Shown: one piece after another, positions 39,201 to 45,690 of the stretch
Position numbering within the stretch: position 1 is the first letter of the stretch
Layout: the number at the start of each line of letters is the position of its first letter
Source: Phoronis australis
Lineage: Eukaryota; Phoronida; Phoronidae
Reading direction: 5' to 3'
Length of the DNA stretch: 64,000 nt
Assembly: GCA_002633005.1 (NCBI GenBank)
Contig: NMRA01000201.1
Location: 580,459-644,458 of the forward strand
Program-made: the position numbers and the translations under genes
Notes under the pieces: generated by a model
Told to the model about the DNA's origin: nothing
Databases searched by the model: none
Seen by the model: the letters and a program-made list of their open reading frames with translations, nothing else

Positions 39201-41321
39201 GCAAGCTATCTTCATGTCGCGTGGAGGGGTTTTCAAGACATTTCGAGCAGCCTGACCTACAAAGTTCGTATTTTAAAGGGAAACGCAGAATTCCAATCGT
39301 GGGTAGATGTTGGTCCTCGAACTGATTTCCGTTTTTCCAATCTTTCACTCACAGAGAACGTGTGCTACAAAGCCAACGTGCAAGCCTATAATCTAGAGGA
39401 TTTGTCGAGCACAGTCGTGAGCAGTGAAGCTTGCGTTGACAGCACTGCGCCAGGATTGACCGGTAAGTAAATAATTTAGAACCAAAAAACAAGTGCGATT
39501 GTTTTAATATTTTCGTGGTGTTTTTTTCTCAAAGCCTACTAAAATATTCTTAAAATGTTTCTTTGAAGGATGATTTAACAAATATCAAGTTCCGAAATCA
39601 ATAGGTCTGCAAAGATAGTTACATGTATACAGCAACAACAACAACAGTTTATTTGTTCGAAATTCAGCACCTTGTAATGACAGGTTTGGGCTTGAACTAC
39701 CAACACACACGTAGAGATGTTGATCAACACTGGGTCATAAGTTAACTTGTGGATTGCAGAAACTTGACGATCCATCATGAAAATATCTCTGTTAAAATCT
39801 CCTGGCTACATGCATGTCATTGATGACAGACTGGTGATAGTATGAATCAACGACGTAGACATTTCACTCAACTCAATCAACTTTTTGACAAAATGGGCAG
39901 TCTTAAAGGTTGATGTACATTTAGTTGGTTACTTAGCACGCTAGAACAATGTTGGCTAATTTCAATGTATCTCAGAATTAACAGCTTCACATTAAACGTT
40001 TAGATACTATGCTTTGTGCCCTGTTCTCCAAAACAGTGCTAGAAATTGTTTTGAAATGGTTCACTTTTGCACGAAGGGCTATAAAACAAAGGTGTTCGTA
40101 GCCATCTTGTCGTTGACTTGGTTGTACGAACTTGACTATTTGCATCGTTTAATATTTACGTGTATTCTTTTAACTCAAACTCAATAAATATTACTATCAA
40201 ATATAATTACTGAAAGAAAAGGACAAATTTGTTGTAAGCCTGTAAAACGGAAGATTTCAAAAATATTCGACCGCAGACTTGCCGCCTACAGGTGATACGG
40301 AATCATGTGCGAAAAGTGCGTCTGTGGTGAAAAGCCTTCTTTTGTTAAACCTATTTTATTGTAATGCTTGAGGAGCCGAAGCATAACAGCGAGACTGTTG
40401 ACGGTGACTGAATGAATGTCAGTTTGCTTCAATGAAGCATGTGCATAGTTTTGAAACATACAAGTATTCGCATGCTTGTCTAATAAACGTTGATCGCTTG
40501 AATAATTAACAAAACATAGGCAATGCAAAAAACTTAAGTAGACCATTCCATTTCCTGGAAGACAGTAGCATTGAAAAAAATCAGTCGCTGAATCTTCAAC
40601 TCATCACGGAGGTTTTTACTCAGCCAACTATGTCCAGTCTGACGGAAAAACAGACAAAACTCAACTTTTTTAGCTAAAAACTAAAAACAAATGACAGCAA
40701 TTTGAAGTTTGTTCAAGGCATGATGAAATTGCGTTTAATTGTTCCATGTTCCCATAATATTTCATTTTGCCTGGTGTAGTCACAAACAATGAGAAATTGC
40801 GTAGGCGTTGGAATTGCCAATGTTTGATATACACACACGCAAAACTTCTCATCGTCTTAACATAACGTTTCGTAGGTTCCCCTTGTGCATGTACTTGGGT
40901 CCTCGTGATGGCAATTAGTTATATTTTGTCACAGTTTGAAGTGAGTGAGACAGGCCATAATTCTTACGTTTGCTATTTGTATGAATTACGTCACACCTAC
41001 GCACACATTTCTTGTATAAGTGTCAAATATTATTATGTATTTTTAGGCCAACAACCCCAAATTAGTCGCACCGGAAGTGATTTGAAGATCAACTGGTATC
41101 CTACTTTTGTGCACGACGTCACTCTGTGGTACGTGGTGTGCATAGGTTTCTCGGAAGGTGCCTGTGACGTACTTCAGCCGCTAGAAACGACGCAGTCTTT
41201 CGTAACATTGAATATCAACGAAAGGGGCCTGTCTCCTGGAAAAGAAATCTTCGGTGTCATTACAGCAGTGAAACCCTCAGGCATGTTCAAACTTACAAAG
41301 TTTTCTACCAATTTGCAGTAG
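6163..41321 (+). CDS. Giant modular EMI-EGF-WSC protein with VDxTPP repeats (5' partial)
   Basis: A very large multi-exon gene, unnamed here. The exons I join are 6163-6248, 6832-6930, 8266-8400, 9690-9809, 15130-15399, 16384-16653, 20843-20981, 22529-23690, 24550-25732, 26213-27624, 29218-29926, 31456-31572, 32557-32855, 32964-33219, 33518-33776, 33922-35516, 37394-38629, 38932-39462 and 41047-41321. All have GT-AG borders and every junction keeps frame, giving about 3,380 residues. Domains in order: EMI C-terminus (1-30), EGF (30-60), Cys-rich exon (61-106), EGF (107-146), unknown (147-236), WSC (237-326), linker (327-400), then about 18 modules with VDxTPP linkers and W.GF.D..SGI..Y...G motifs to the stop. 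Many N-x-S/T sites and no clear membrane segment suggest a secreted or matrix protein. EMI and EGF domains usually mediate protein contacts and WSC is a putative carbohydrate-binding domain; the actual role is unknown. The 5' exon(s) are missing. Confidence 0.8.
6832..6930 (+). CDS. Large gene, visible exon 2: EGF-like domain
   Basis: A 99-nt phase 1-1 exon (acceptor TTTGTAG, donor GTAGGT). It encodes one EGF-like module with six cysteines in the expected spacing: CFGSFSCPNGGTC, then YCMC and KC. Joining it to the preceding exon gives YCAPLC across the junction. This places an EGF repeat directly after the EMI end, as in many EMI-EGF proteins. Confidence 0.75.
6931..8265. other. Intron 2 of the large gene, with a LINE remnant
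   Basis: About 1.3 kb between visible exons 2 and 3. Apart from the L1-like 3' fragment at 7750-8010 I see only AT-rich sequence. Confidence 0.5.
7750..8010 (-). mobile_element. L1-like LINE 3' fragment
   Basis: On the - strand an open frame of about 79 codons contains DFCTCNNERETTDTLFVHCF. This fits the CxC/CxxC...ET..HLF..C pattern that ends L1-like reverse transcriptase ORFs, and compares with CASCGTVETFNHMFVEC in the LINE at 1.4-5.1 kb. Nothing of the RT core is readable next to it, so it is a 5'-truncated remnant. It is diverged from the other LINE. Confidence 0.5.
8266..8400 (+). CDS. Large gene, visible exon 3: cysteine-rich module
   Basis: A 135-nt phase 1-1 exon (acceptor CCCGTAG, donor GTAAGT) coding for 45 residues, ACPVNEIPYCAKMTCDYAQL and onward. 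There are six cysteines, in CPVNEIPYC, TC, KC, EC and RC. The spacing is not that of an EGF domain and I do not recognise the module. Matching phases and the cysteine content support it as an exon of the same protein. Confidence 0.65.
8401..9689. other. Intron 3 of the large gene
   Basis: About 1.3 kb without a recognised exon. It contains a GT/GC-alternating stretch at about 9464-9522 (GTGTGCGTGCGTGTGTGC-like). The sequence AACATGACGGGTA occurs twice (about 8704 and 9333), hinting at an old repeat. Confidence 0.45.
9690..9809 (+). CDS. Large gene, visible exon 4: second EGF-like domain
   Basis: A 120-nt phase 1-1 exon found by reading the frame that starts with two bases after TTTTCTCAG. 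It encodes KCSWLSSTRCWPGTCNDRGL and then SCSCSSGFKR with a final NC, an EGF-like cysteine pattern. The donor is GTAATT at 9810. Only about 20 bp into the next intron the 5-kb TIR element begins. Being symmetric in phase, the exon could be skipped without a frame change. Confidence 0.55.
11817..12188 (-). pseudogene. C-terminal part of the nested LINE RT ORF
   Basis: About 123 open codons containing LQIVQMRILRNILNSSYN, LPICKELCLPLLQDIFKI and FYYKFLNNQIPKYF. This segment typically follows the RT thumb in CR1/Jockey-type LINEs (a K.QNRALRxI-like helix, then LPI...L.LL.L.D). It lies downstream of the YADD block in the same orientation. Confidence 0.65.
12551..12928 (-). pseudogene. Reverse transcriptase core fragment of the nested LINE
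   Basis: An open block of about 125 codons with the RT motifs VIFLDLSKAFDIIDH (first catalytic aspartate region), a PQG-like loop degraded to SSPRLCPWP, and LLYADDTYTL (catalytic Asp pair). The adjacent block at 12385-12633 overlaps it in another frame, so a frameshift lies near 12550-12630. It is non-functional as read. Confidence 0.75.
15130..15399 (+). CDS. Large gene, visible exon 5: unrecognised extracellular module
   Basis: A 270-nt phase 1-1 exon (acceptor TTGTTCCAG, donor GTAAGT) coding for 90 residues. It begins DTVFPNLLTCETRAVSSSNE and has two cysteines, an N-glycosylation site (NFS) and a beta-rich composition (YKYTFQFKVTGLP, YTQIITYKQN). I do not recognise the domain. The exon follows the TIR element by about 240 bp. 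Confidence 0.65.
15671..15843 (+). CDS. Candidate alternative terminal exon of the large gene
   Basis: After a strong acceptor (GTTTGCTTTTCAG), the frame that continues exon 5 in phase 1 stays open for 56 codons to a TGA. It encodes RYSKLTMTSIENCTPNRACK and onward, with three cysteines and N-glycosylation sites (NCT, NHT). No good donor precedes the stop; the only candidate, GTCAGA, is weak. It may be an alternative last exon giving a short secreted form, or a decaying exon. Without transcripts this stays tentative. Confidence 0.3.
16384..16653 (+). CDS. Large gene, visible exon 6: WSC domain
   Basis: A 270-nt phase 1-1 exon encoding a WSC domain, a putative carbohydrate-binding module. Landmarks are GQCFQDSNVRVLPYA, ETCVAACHARGFKYAGPQ, CFCGN, and ECNTKC...MCGGSWRLSIY, giving the expected eight cysteines. 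I chose the acceptor ATTATAG at 16383 because it keeps phase 1 with exon 5. An earlier acceptor at 16310 would add about 24 residues in phase 0. The donor is GTAAGT. Confidence 0.8.
17041..17215. repeat. Interspersed repeat, copy A
   Basis: The phrase CTCCAAAA...GTTTTAAAATGTTCCACTTTTGC.TGAAGGGCT recurs, diverged, at about 40000-40110 and 58725-58905. All three copies lie in introns. No coding frame and no clear terminal repeats are seen. Confidence 0.55.
17698..17845. repeat. Two-unit tandem repeat, GC-rich
   Basis: Two units of about 75 bp, each with GCAG.GCACC, a GGGGCT...TAGCCCCCACTT hairpin and TTTCAGTGCT. The units differ at several positions. The block stands out against the AT-rich intron around it. 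Confidence 0.65.
20843..20981 (+). CDS. Large gene, visible exon 7: linker after WSC
   Basis: A 139-nt exon, entered in phase 1 and left in phase 2 (acceptor CGTTTCAG, donor GTAAGC). It encodes SYTSPYGSLNNCTHSYGSTY and onward, with two cysteines and an N-glycosylation site (NCT). It links the WSC domain to the start of the long repeat region, and with the next exon forms GYKYCMRYEA across the junction. Confidence 0.65.
20982..22528. other. Intron 7 of the large gene
   Basis: About 1.5 kb with no recognised exon or element. Several short open frames lack splice sites or domain motifs. Confidence 0.4.
22529..23690 (+). CDS. Large gene, visible exon 8: first VDxTPP-type modules
   Basis: A 1,162-nt exon (acceptor GTGTTTCAG, donor GTAAGG, leaving in phase 0). 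It begins YCMRYEARGGGYF. The first repeat starts near GGWSDP and SGVDHLELGLYV, ends at LYDPTSK, and is followed by modules ending at SIDSTPP. Motifs such as YAVILDAKD and YKIWIQATD match the beta-strand before each linker. Two to three modules are contained. The fold is probably a fibronectin III-like beta sandwich (inference). Confidence 0.8.
23691..24549. other. Intron 8 of the large gene
   Basis: About 0.86 kb. A 96-codon + strand open frame (23828-24118) has no recognisable motif and no fitting splice sites. Nothing else is seen. Confidence 0.4.
24550..25732 (+). CDS. Large gene, visible exon 9: repeat modules
   Basis: A 1,183-nt exon, phase 0 to 1 (acceptor ATTTTACAG, donor GTAAGC). It holds linkers LVDISAP, VVDSTDP and FVDETPP and the motif GFVDHESGVEFYKYAF. 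It also carries a cysteine-containing insertion (VCDNGVFWY, SCQTKC). The exon ends right after FQYAIG, the same place in the module where other exons of this gene end. Confidence 0.8.
26213..27624 (+). CDS. Large gene, visible exon 10: divergent repeat modules
   Basis: A 1,412-nt exon, phase 1 to 0 (acceptor CGTTCCAG, donor GTAAGA). It has about four modules with weaker linkers (VAPIIIPGTVFDV, ITPDAAVVGSV). The middle section contains FDVYDGSGCESANAAEVLAS and a beta-rich stretch with no SGI motif. Several cysteine pairs (SCAQFQYC, ECSVAEDTC, RPCFHGVC) may form disulphides. It is the longest divergent part of the repeat region. Confidence 0.75.
27625..29217. other. Intron 10 of the large gene
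   Basis: About 1.6 kb. The phrases TTGGCGA and GTCGCCAAAT recur on both strands at 28505-28560 and 28905-28955, suggesting the ends of a small inverted-repeat element of about 450 bp. No coding content is recognised. Confidence 0.4.
29218..29926 (+). CDS. Large gene, visible exon 11: repeat modules
   Basis: A 709-nt exon, phase 0 to 1 (acceptor CTCTGCAG, donor GTAAGT). It starts DTAVITWKKHRLQATYLLLK, contains the linker VVDTDAP and ends at NYWYYIG, again the Y...IG end point. It carries the sites NNT and DCSTNPRC. It follows an intron of about 1.6 kb. Confidence 0.75.
29927..31455. other. Intron 11 of the large gene
   Basis: About 1.5 kb with no recognised exon, repeat or element. The short open frames lack support. 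Confidence 0.4.
31456..31572 (+). CDS. Large gene, visible exon 12
   Basis: A 117-nt phase 1-1 exon (acceptor ATCTACAG, donor GTGAGT) encoding TSAGQNDVVNKTNVGRQTHV and ISLVSGKQYFVTVD. It supplies the second half of the module begun in exon 11. Joined to exon 13 it reads YFVTVDAEDYAGHVTS, a typical strand before a VDxTPP linker. Confidence 0.7.
31573..32556. other. Intron 12 of the large gene
   Basis: About 1.0 kb. A short imperfect inverted repeat is centred near 32210 (AATCGAATGTTC-like arms). No exon is recognised. Confidence 0.4.
32557..32855 (+). CDS. Large gene, visible exon 13: repeat module
   Basis: A 299-nt exon, phase 1 to 0 (acceptor TTTTTCAG, donor GTACGT). It holds the linker QVDPTPP and a clear W-less variant, FHWFGFEDSESGIARYEFRI, of the W.GF.D..SGI..Y motif. 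It ends at GLTYYPEVK and runs in frame into exon 14 (VTNGAGS). Confidence 0.75.
32964..33219 (+). CDS. Large gene, visible exon 14: repeat module
   Basis: A 256-nt exon, phase 0 to 1 (acceptor GCTTAG, donor GTGAAT). It contains VFDSTPPSAGVV, ASWSGFHDPHTSISEYRIGV and an acidic stretch (EEEG). Only 108 bp separate it from exon 13. The donor GTGAAT is weaker than most in this gene. Confidence 0.7.
33518..33776 (+). CDS. Large gene, visible exon 15: repeat module
   Basis: A 259-nt exon, phase 1 to 2 (acceptor CTTCTACAG, donor GTAAAT). It encodes FKAGRKYVVTVQACNSVGLC and the linker IIDPSPPIAGVV. The A-C-N-S-V-G-L-C motif (cysteine pair around N.xG) recurs in exon 16 as SCNDAGLC. Confidence 0.7.
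33922..35516 (+). CDS. Large gene, visible exon 16: longest exon, about four modules
   Basis: A 1,595-nt exon (acceptor TTCTTTCACAG, donor GTAAGC, leaving in phase 1). It contains ASWMGFQDPQSGIHRFDWCIG, then linkers IVDNTPP, LIDSSGP, SNPP and TIDTSAP. Further motifs are WSGFVDPHSGIKRYELYVG and VGSGISEYAVMVG. A cysteine-dense segment (YSCDVPYCNNDCVCAP) sits between modules near 34890-34940. The exon ends at VFPGG. Confidence 0.8.
35640..36500. repeat. Intronic duplication, left copy
   Basis: About 860 bp that recurs almost base for base at 36509-37383. Differences are a few substitutions and a short indel after GAGGAGGAAATT. The copy ends at a single N (36501). Both copies carry the same spurious open frames. 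This looks like two haplotypes of one locus placed side by side rather than a biological tandem repeat. Confidence 0.85.
36501..36501. other. Single unresolved base (N) at the duplication junction
   Basis: An N sits exactly between the two copies of the intronic duplication, within CATCTACATGTATnTTTTCAC. A single N at such a point usually marks a forced join in an assembly. Confidence 0.85.
36509..37383. repeat. Intronic duplication, right copy
   Basis: The second copy of the 860-bp segment. It runs directly into the acceptor and exon 17 of the large gene, so this copy is the one with authentic downstream context. The left copy stops at the matching base before the exon. Confidence 0.85.
37394..38629 (+). 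CDS. Large gene, visible exon 17: repeat modules
   Basis: A 1,236-nt phase 1-1 exon (acceptor TTACTTTCAG, donor GTAAGA). It contains VDNVPPVAGIV, ASWHGFDDIHSHIREYIVSV, LVDTTQP, HESGIRQHLAGIG and VVDHTPP, and ends at CKVQIG. The middle part (about 37900-38220) lacks the SGI motif and resembles the divergent region of exon 10. It lies just downstream of the duplicated intron segment. Confidence 0.8.
38700..38815. repeat. Short inverted-repeat element in an intron
   Basis: About 115 bp bounded by CACATAGCA (left) and TGCTATGTG (right), with further internal complementary stretches such as AGCGAGCTCGC. It sits in the 300-bp intron between exons 17 and 18. It is possibly a small MITE; no coding content. 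Confidence 0.45.
38932..39462 (+). CDS. Large gene, visible exon 18: repeat modules
   Basis: A 531-nt phase 1-1 exon (acceptor AACTTTTCAG, donor GTAAGT). It begins DAPHTSSVQSAVTV and contains AWRGFQDISSSLTYKVRIL and the linker CVDSTAPGLTG at its end. The repeat motifs are more diverged than in exons 13-17. Confidence 0.75.
39463..41046. other. Intron 18 of the large gene
   Basis: About 1.6 kb before the last exon. It contains a copy of the interspersed repeat (about 40000-40110). No exon is recognised. Confidence 0.4.
40000..40110. repeat. Interspersed repeat, copy B
   Basis: Shares CTCCAAAA.AGTGCTAGAAATTGTTTTGAAATGGTTCACTTTTGC.CGAAGGGCT-type sequence with the copies at 17041-17215 and 58725-58905. 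Moderately diverged. Confidence 0.5.
41047..41321 (+). CDS. Large gene, visible exon 19: last module and stop
   Basis: A 275-nt exon after a 1.6-kb intron (acceptor TATTTTTAG). It encodes one module, LKINWYPTFVHDVTLWYVVC, then GFSEGACDV and GLSPGKEIFGVITAVKPSGM, and stops at TAG (41319-41321) where the next linker would be expected. No membrane anchor follows and I see no AATAAA in the next roughly 100 bp. The gene may truly end here, or this may be one of several 3' ends. Confidence 0.65.
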
Positions 41322-41416
41322 AATAGCGCAAGTGTTACGATGTGTTTTAGCGTAATCTCTTGGTACTAGATAAAGCAAATATACATTGCAGATTAATCAC
41401 TCTATCCTTCCTGTGG

Positions 41417-41598
41417 TGTCTCTCTCTATCGCTCCCTCTCCATTCCTCCTTCCATACCCTATCCCTCCCCCACCCCTCCTCATCCGCTCCCCATTCCCCT
41501 CCCAATCCCCTCCCCCCTTTCACTTCCTCCCTCCCTCCCACCCTCCCCCCTTTCTCTCCCCCTCCAACTTTCTCTTTGGTCCTCTCTCCCACTTTACC
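41417..41598. repeat. Polypyrimidine (CCT/CCCT) tract
   Basis: About 180 bp with almost only C and T on the + strand, starting about 95 bp after the stop codon of the large gene. The open frames here, rich in Pro/Ser/Leu or Gly/Glu/Arg depending on strand, are products of the bias. Such tracts can form triplex (H-) DNA. Confidence 0.9.
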
Positions 41599-44500
41599 TA
41601 GATCCACATATCTAACCTGACCTTTGTACAGGTATGCACGTATCTTGATATATATGTGAATATACTAGCTTCAAGCAAAAAGCCTATTCTTCATTGAATT
41701 TCAATCACAACCAAACAGACAACTCCTGATACACAAAGTACGTGGTGCGCTGACATGGAAGATCACCTAATGATTTAAGAACGTTGGCTGTGTAATCACT
41801 ACAATTTGTGTTGTTGTTTAACAAGAGCCTCACGTATAAAACAAACATCTTGCAAAAACGTCTTTATAAATTACGTTTCATTCGACCGCCATTTAGGGTC
41901 AAGTTTAGATTCAACTTTAGTTAAGCTTGGGAACATATTGTTGGCGAGATACCTCAGTAAGTATAGGTGGGTGACGAAATCCAGGACTGAGCTCCTTGGA
42001 CTGCAAAGCATTTACTTGCACTTGCCACAAAAAGTCTCTTCTTATGAAGCGAATACTATGACTTCAATTTAGCAATTTAACAACCCAACCACACCGACTA
42101 ATCACTTCAATGGCCGACCTTTTTGCTAGGGTATGCTAGTAAGCTCCAGAACATACTCGCAAACCGTTAGCCTTCACTAGAGTGAGTTGATGGTTTAGGG
42201 TTGCTTTTTGGGTAACGGAAACGGAACCCTATTACGGTAACGAATACTATGAGACCGATTTCATTCGAGTCAAAGGTCAAATTCTATGTTCGTTTTTTCG
42301 TCAGCTAACCAGGGTGAAATGCAGCTTGAGTTGGAACTTCATGACTGAGAACGGGAAATTAGTGTCTCGAGCGTTGTTGTTTGAATTTGTGTTTGTGAGA
42401 TTAGTCTCTCGTCAATTCAGGTGCTATGAATTTGACAACCAAAGTGTGAAATTGAACGATAGTGTTTGGCAAATTGTGACAACCGATACTAGTATTACTA
42501 CCTGTGGTGACACAAATGACAATCTCGTTGATGTGGTAATCGGTGTTATCCACAGCAGGGTGTTTGCAAACAGAAATCTGTAAGACGAAAAAAGATAATG
42601 TGTCATGTTCTTAATGTTTCTGAGTCGAGAGCCCGATCTCGGAATCATTTTAACATTCTACAGTAGTTTTCAGAATAATCTAGACTTCGACAGAACTACA
42701 TGTATGTCAAACTCTGCCATGCCAACGTTGGCTAAAATTTTTCGTAGTTTAGTGACGTTTCGTTGCTCAATGTGTATGTGAATAGACATGTACATTAGGT
42801 TTTGTCAAATTCGACAAACTGCGTGAAAAAACACCGGACCTGTCGCTATTCAGTGACTGGATAAAAAGGACATAAATTATGTACATGTAGGTGATGTCCC
42901 CTTCGTTTAGTAACCAACCAACACATTCCATACCTTCCTCTGGTTGGTATGGAATTCATCACCGTGTGGAGAGCTTTTAATATCTAAATGGTAACCACTA
43001 GCTTTTCCCTGTCTCTGTGATCAGCACACCTTTCACTGTAGCTTTTGGTAGGTTGATAAAAGACAACTATAATTTCAGAATAATCATTCCGGCCAGTGAC
43101 CACCAGGTGGTTTGGCTTCCAGCTGAGTGGTTGCAATTCAAGTAAAGTGAACATCTAGCAGGTTTTTTGACATAAATGTGTTGTACTGTGCTCTTTGTTG
43201 GTTTCAAGCCAAGTTATGTTAACATGTAACTAGTTCATTTCTTTCCATGTAAGATTCTGATAGGACTCGTAAATATTTCGGTACACACGCACACACACAA
43301 ACACGCAAACACACACACGCGTTTTTAATTCCCTGCGGGATGTTAGCTCTTGTATTTTTCACGCTTACTTTAGTCAAGGGCCATTTGCGTCAGCCGTACA
43401 CGGCCCACTGTCATTTTCACTGCACTCAGCGACGACAAAACAGCTGATGAGGTCGCCGCCTCGATTTTGTTCAGCTTTGACTGACAGCCTTTGTTAGGAC
43501 TTGGTAATCAAATCACAAACACGTAAAGATTTTGCTGTTTTATGACACTTATGAAAGGTAATGACTCCAAGAAACAAATCCTTTCGAAAATTAACCTTCA
43601 AGGTGTGTTTTACCAGCCGCATAACTGATTGTTTCCCTTTAAGTAAGATGGCATAGCATATTAGTTTTCGACCTATAAAACACTGGACATGAACGATTTC
43701 ATGTAAGGTGCAGTCACGTTTTATGTTTCTGTGACCACTGAAGTAACAAAGACGTTTGGTAATCAGTATCACGAAGACCGAACACCAAAGAAAACCTGGC
43801 GAATAGTTTTGAGAATATACTACAACTTTAAACTAACCAAGACTGGTTCCTCATAATAAAAACGTAACTTCATGTTGCAGCCAGTCGAACTGGGGCAAGA
43901 AACTAAAGTATAGTCTCAATGTCTGCGGAACAATTTAGGATACATATAAGACAGTAGAGCAACTCAAATTCCCCTTTTCTGAGCGACAACGTGATGCATT
44001 ACGCTTTGCCGAGCTAGGTGGCGATATGGTATTTGTTGGACAGCGTTTTGTACTCTGGCATAAATATAATGAAATAGAATATTTCCCAGGTTTTTCATTA
44101 ATTCTTTGTGACCATCATACCGTCAAATTACCACTGTTGTAGAACACCATCTTTCCTGGATAAAGCATGTTCACGAATCTTCTTACAGAAACTGCGGAAC
44201 TGCTGGCGTTCTTTCAATATTGAAACACTGTTCCCCCCCTCACGCAATCCTGATCATATACAATGCCAATAACATACATGTGTATACTGTGCCCTGGACA
44301 TTAATAATTTTGGGAGGGCAGTGATATCAAAGAGAGCACAGTGACATATGTAGACGGGTGATTAGTGGTAAGAATCAATTGGAAGTACTTGCTTTCAGAG
44401 TATTTTGAAATGTGCACGAGTAAGTGCTCCCCAATCCTTGTACACAAAAGCGACACATCACGGCAGGCTAGGTGTTTCGAATCCTTTAGTAGAACGGCAA

Positions 44501-44923
44501 TGTAAGCCACGATGAGCAGCTGAAACCAAGCGACTGAAAGCACGTTGTTTCATAATATTTTTCAATTTGTCAAACACCCGCTCCTCCAAACCTTATACAT
44601 TCTACAATAGCTACAAATCACGGCAAATATTTCGAACCCATTGTTTCAGTCACTTAAGATGCTATAGTTAGCGTCAAGGTTGCGGGCATATACGACAAGT
44701 GATAAACGTCCCGGTGAATTCCATTGATCCTTAATTTTGAGAAAGTCATCGCGAAAACCCCTGGAGTCCTGGACACGCCCAGCCGGCCACAACTCTCGAG
44801 AAACACAGTATCAATTTACCTGACCGTACTTGACTCATATACATGTAGTACTATAATTACAGTTCACATAAACGGTTTAAGTTGCAACAAACGGCGGGGC
44901 CCACTACCGTCACGACTGCAATG
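41599..44923. other. Spacer between the large gene and the LDLa gene
   Basis: About 3.3 kb with no supported gene. It contains a hairpin near 42930-42965 (ATTCCATACC...GGTATGGAAT), an AC-rich microsatellite (43282-43322), and short open frames at 42314-42583 and 43494-43772 without domain motifs or splice context. 3' UTR sequence of both neighbours may lie here. Confidence 0.5.
43282..43322. repeat. AC-rich microsatellite
   Basis: Imperfect (AC)n run with CGC and AAAC interruptions, about 40 bp. Confidence 0.85.
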
Positions 44924-45690
44924 TTAAAGTGACACCAGTGTGCAATTCAGTTCGTCACTTTTATCATAACAATCCATGAAACCATCACAAAGAAGTTCCT
45001 TCTCTATGCAAGCCCTAGTAGTAGAGCAAGTGAATTCATGCAACTCGTCGCAGATGAAAATTGGGATAGGACAGTGAAGCTCGTCGCTGTTGTCATAACA
45101 ATCGCTTTCCCCGTCGCATTTGCGTTTGGAACTAATACAAGCACCGTAATCACAACGGAAGGAATCATTTCTGCAGTGGGTATCGGTGCAATTTCTTTCG
45201 TCACTGCTATCGGCACAGTCAGGAATACCGTCGCAAATCTGCACGCCCAGAGAACAACGGCCATCCTCGCATTTATACATTTTGTCACCTAAGGGACATT
45301 CTGCAGCTGAGCATACCTTCTCGTCACTGCCGTCTGGGCAGTCGTTCTCTAAGTCACAAACATACTCCTCCCAAATACACAGTGATGTGCTGGGGCACAG
45401 CCAACTATATTCATCACACTGCGTGCAGTTGCTCTCATCGCTTCCATCCACACAGTCCCGCGTTCCATCACACACTCTCATGCTTCTTAGCGGAATGCAC
45501 TGCCCATTCGCACACTCGTGCATTTCCGGTGGACATATGCGCTGCGTCGTCCCAGCAACACCATTCGTCGCTGTCGTGTAGAATTCTAGGTCTAGGGAAG
45601 TCGTCACATCCGGGTTTCTGTCTTGAAGCGAATTGTCTTGGGATACTTGTTCACTGCGTGTTGGATTGGTAGTTATTGTAGCTTTACTGC
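44924..45690 (-). CDS. LDLa gene, last exon
   Basis: Acceptor TTTTCACTAG on the - strand, then 255 codons including the TAA stop at 44924-44926. All five LDLa repeats sit in this single exon: ICPPEMHECANGQCIPL and CDGTRDCVDGSDESNC (1), LCPSTSLCIW and CPDGSDEKVC (2), MYKCEDGRCSLG and CADSSDERNC (3), FRCDYGACISSKRKC and CYDNSDELHC (4), FTCSTTRACIEKELLC and CYDKSDELNC (5). Having several LDLa modules in one exon is unusual compared with the one-module-per-exon pattern of the LDL receptor. Confidence 0.85.

Noticed and set aside
41347-41620. Gly/Glu-rich and Pro/Ser-rich open frames
   Set aside because: They come from the C/T-rich tract; no real protein composition and no splice context.
45004-45672. 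Several open frames of 80-130 codons on the + strand over the LDLa exon
   Set aside because: They are shadows of the - strand exon, whose six-cysteine LDLa repeats and acidic DxSDE motifs are unmistakable.
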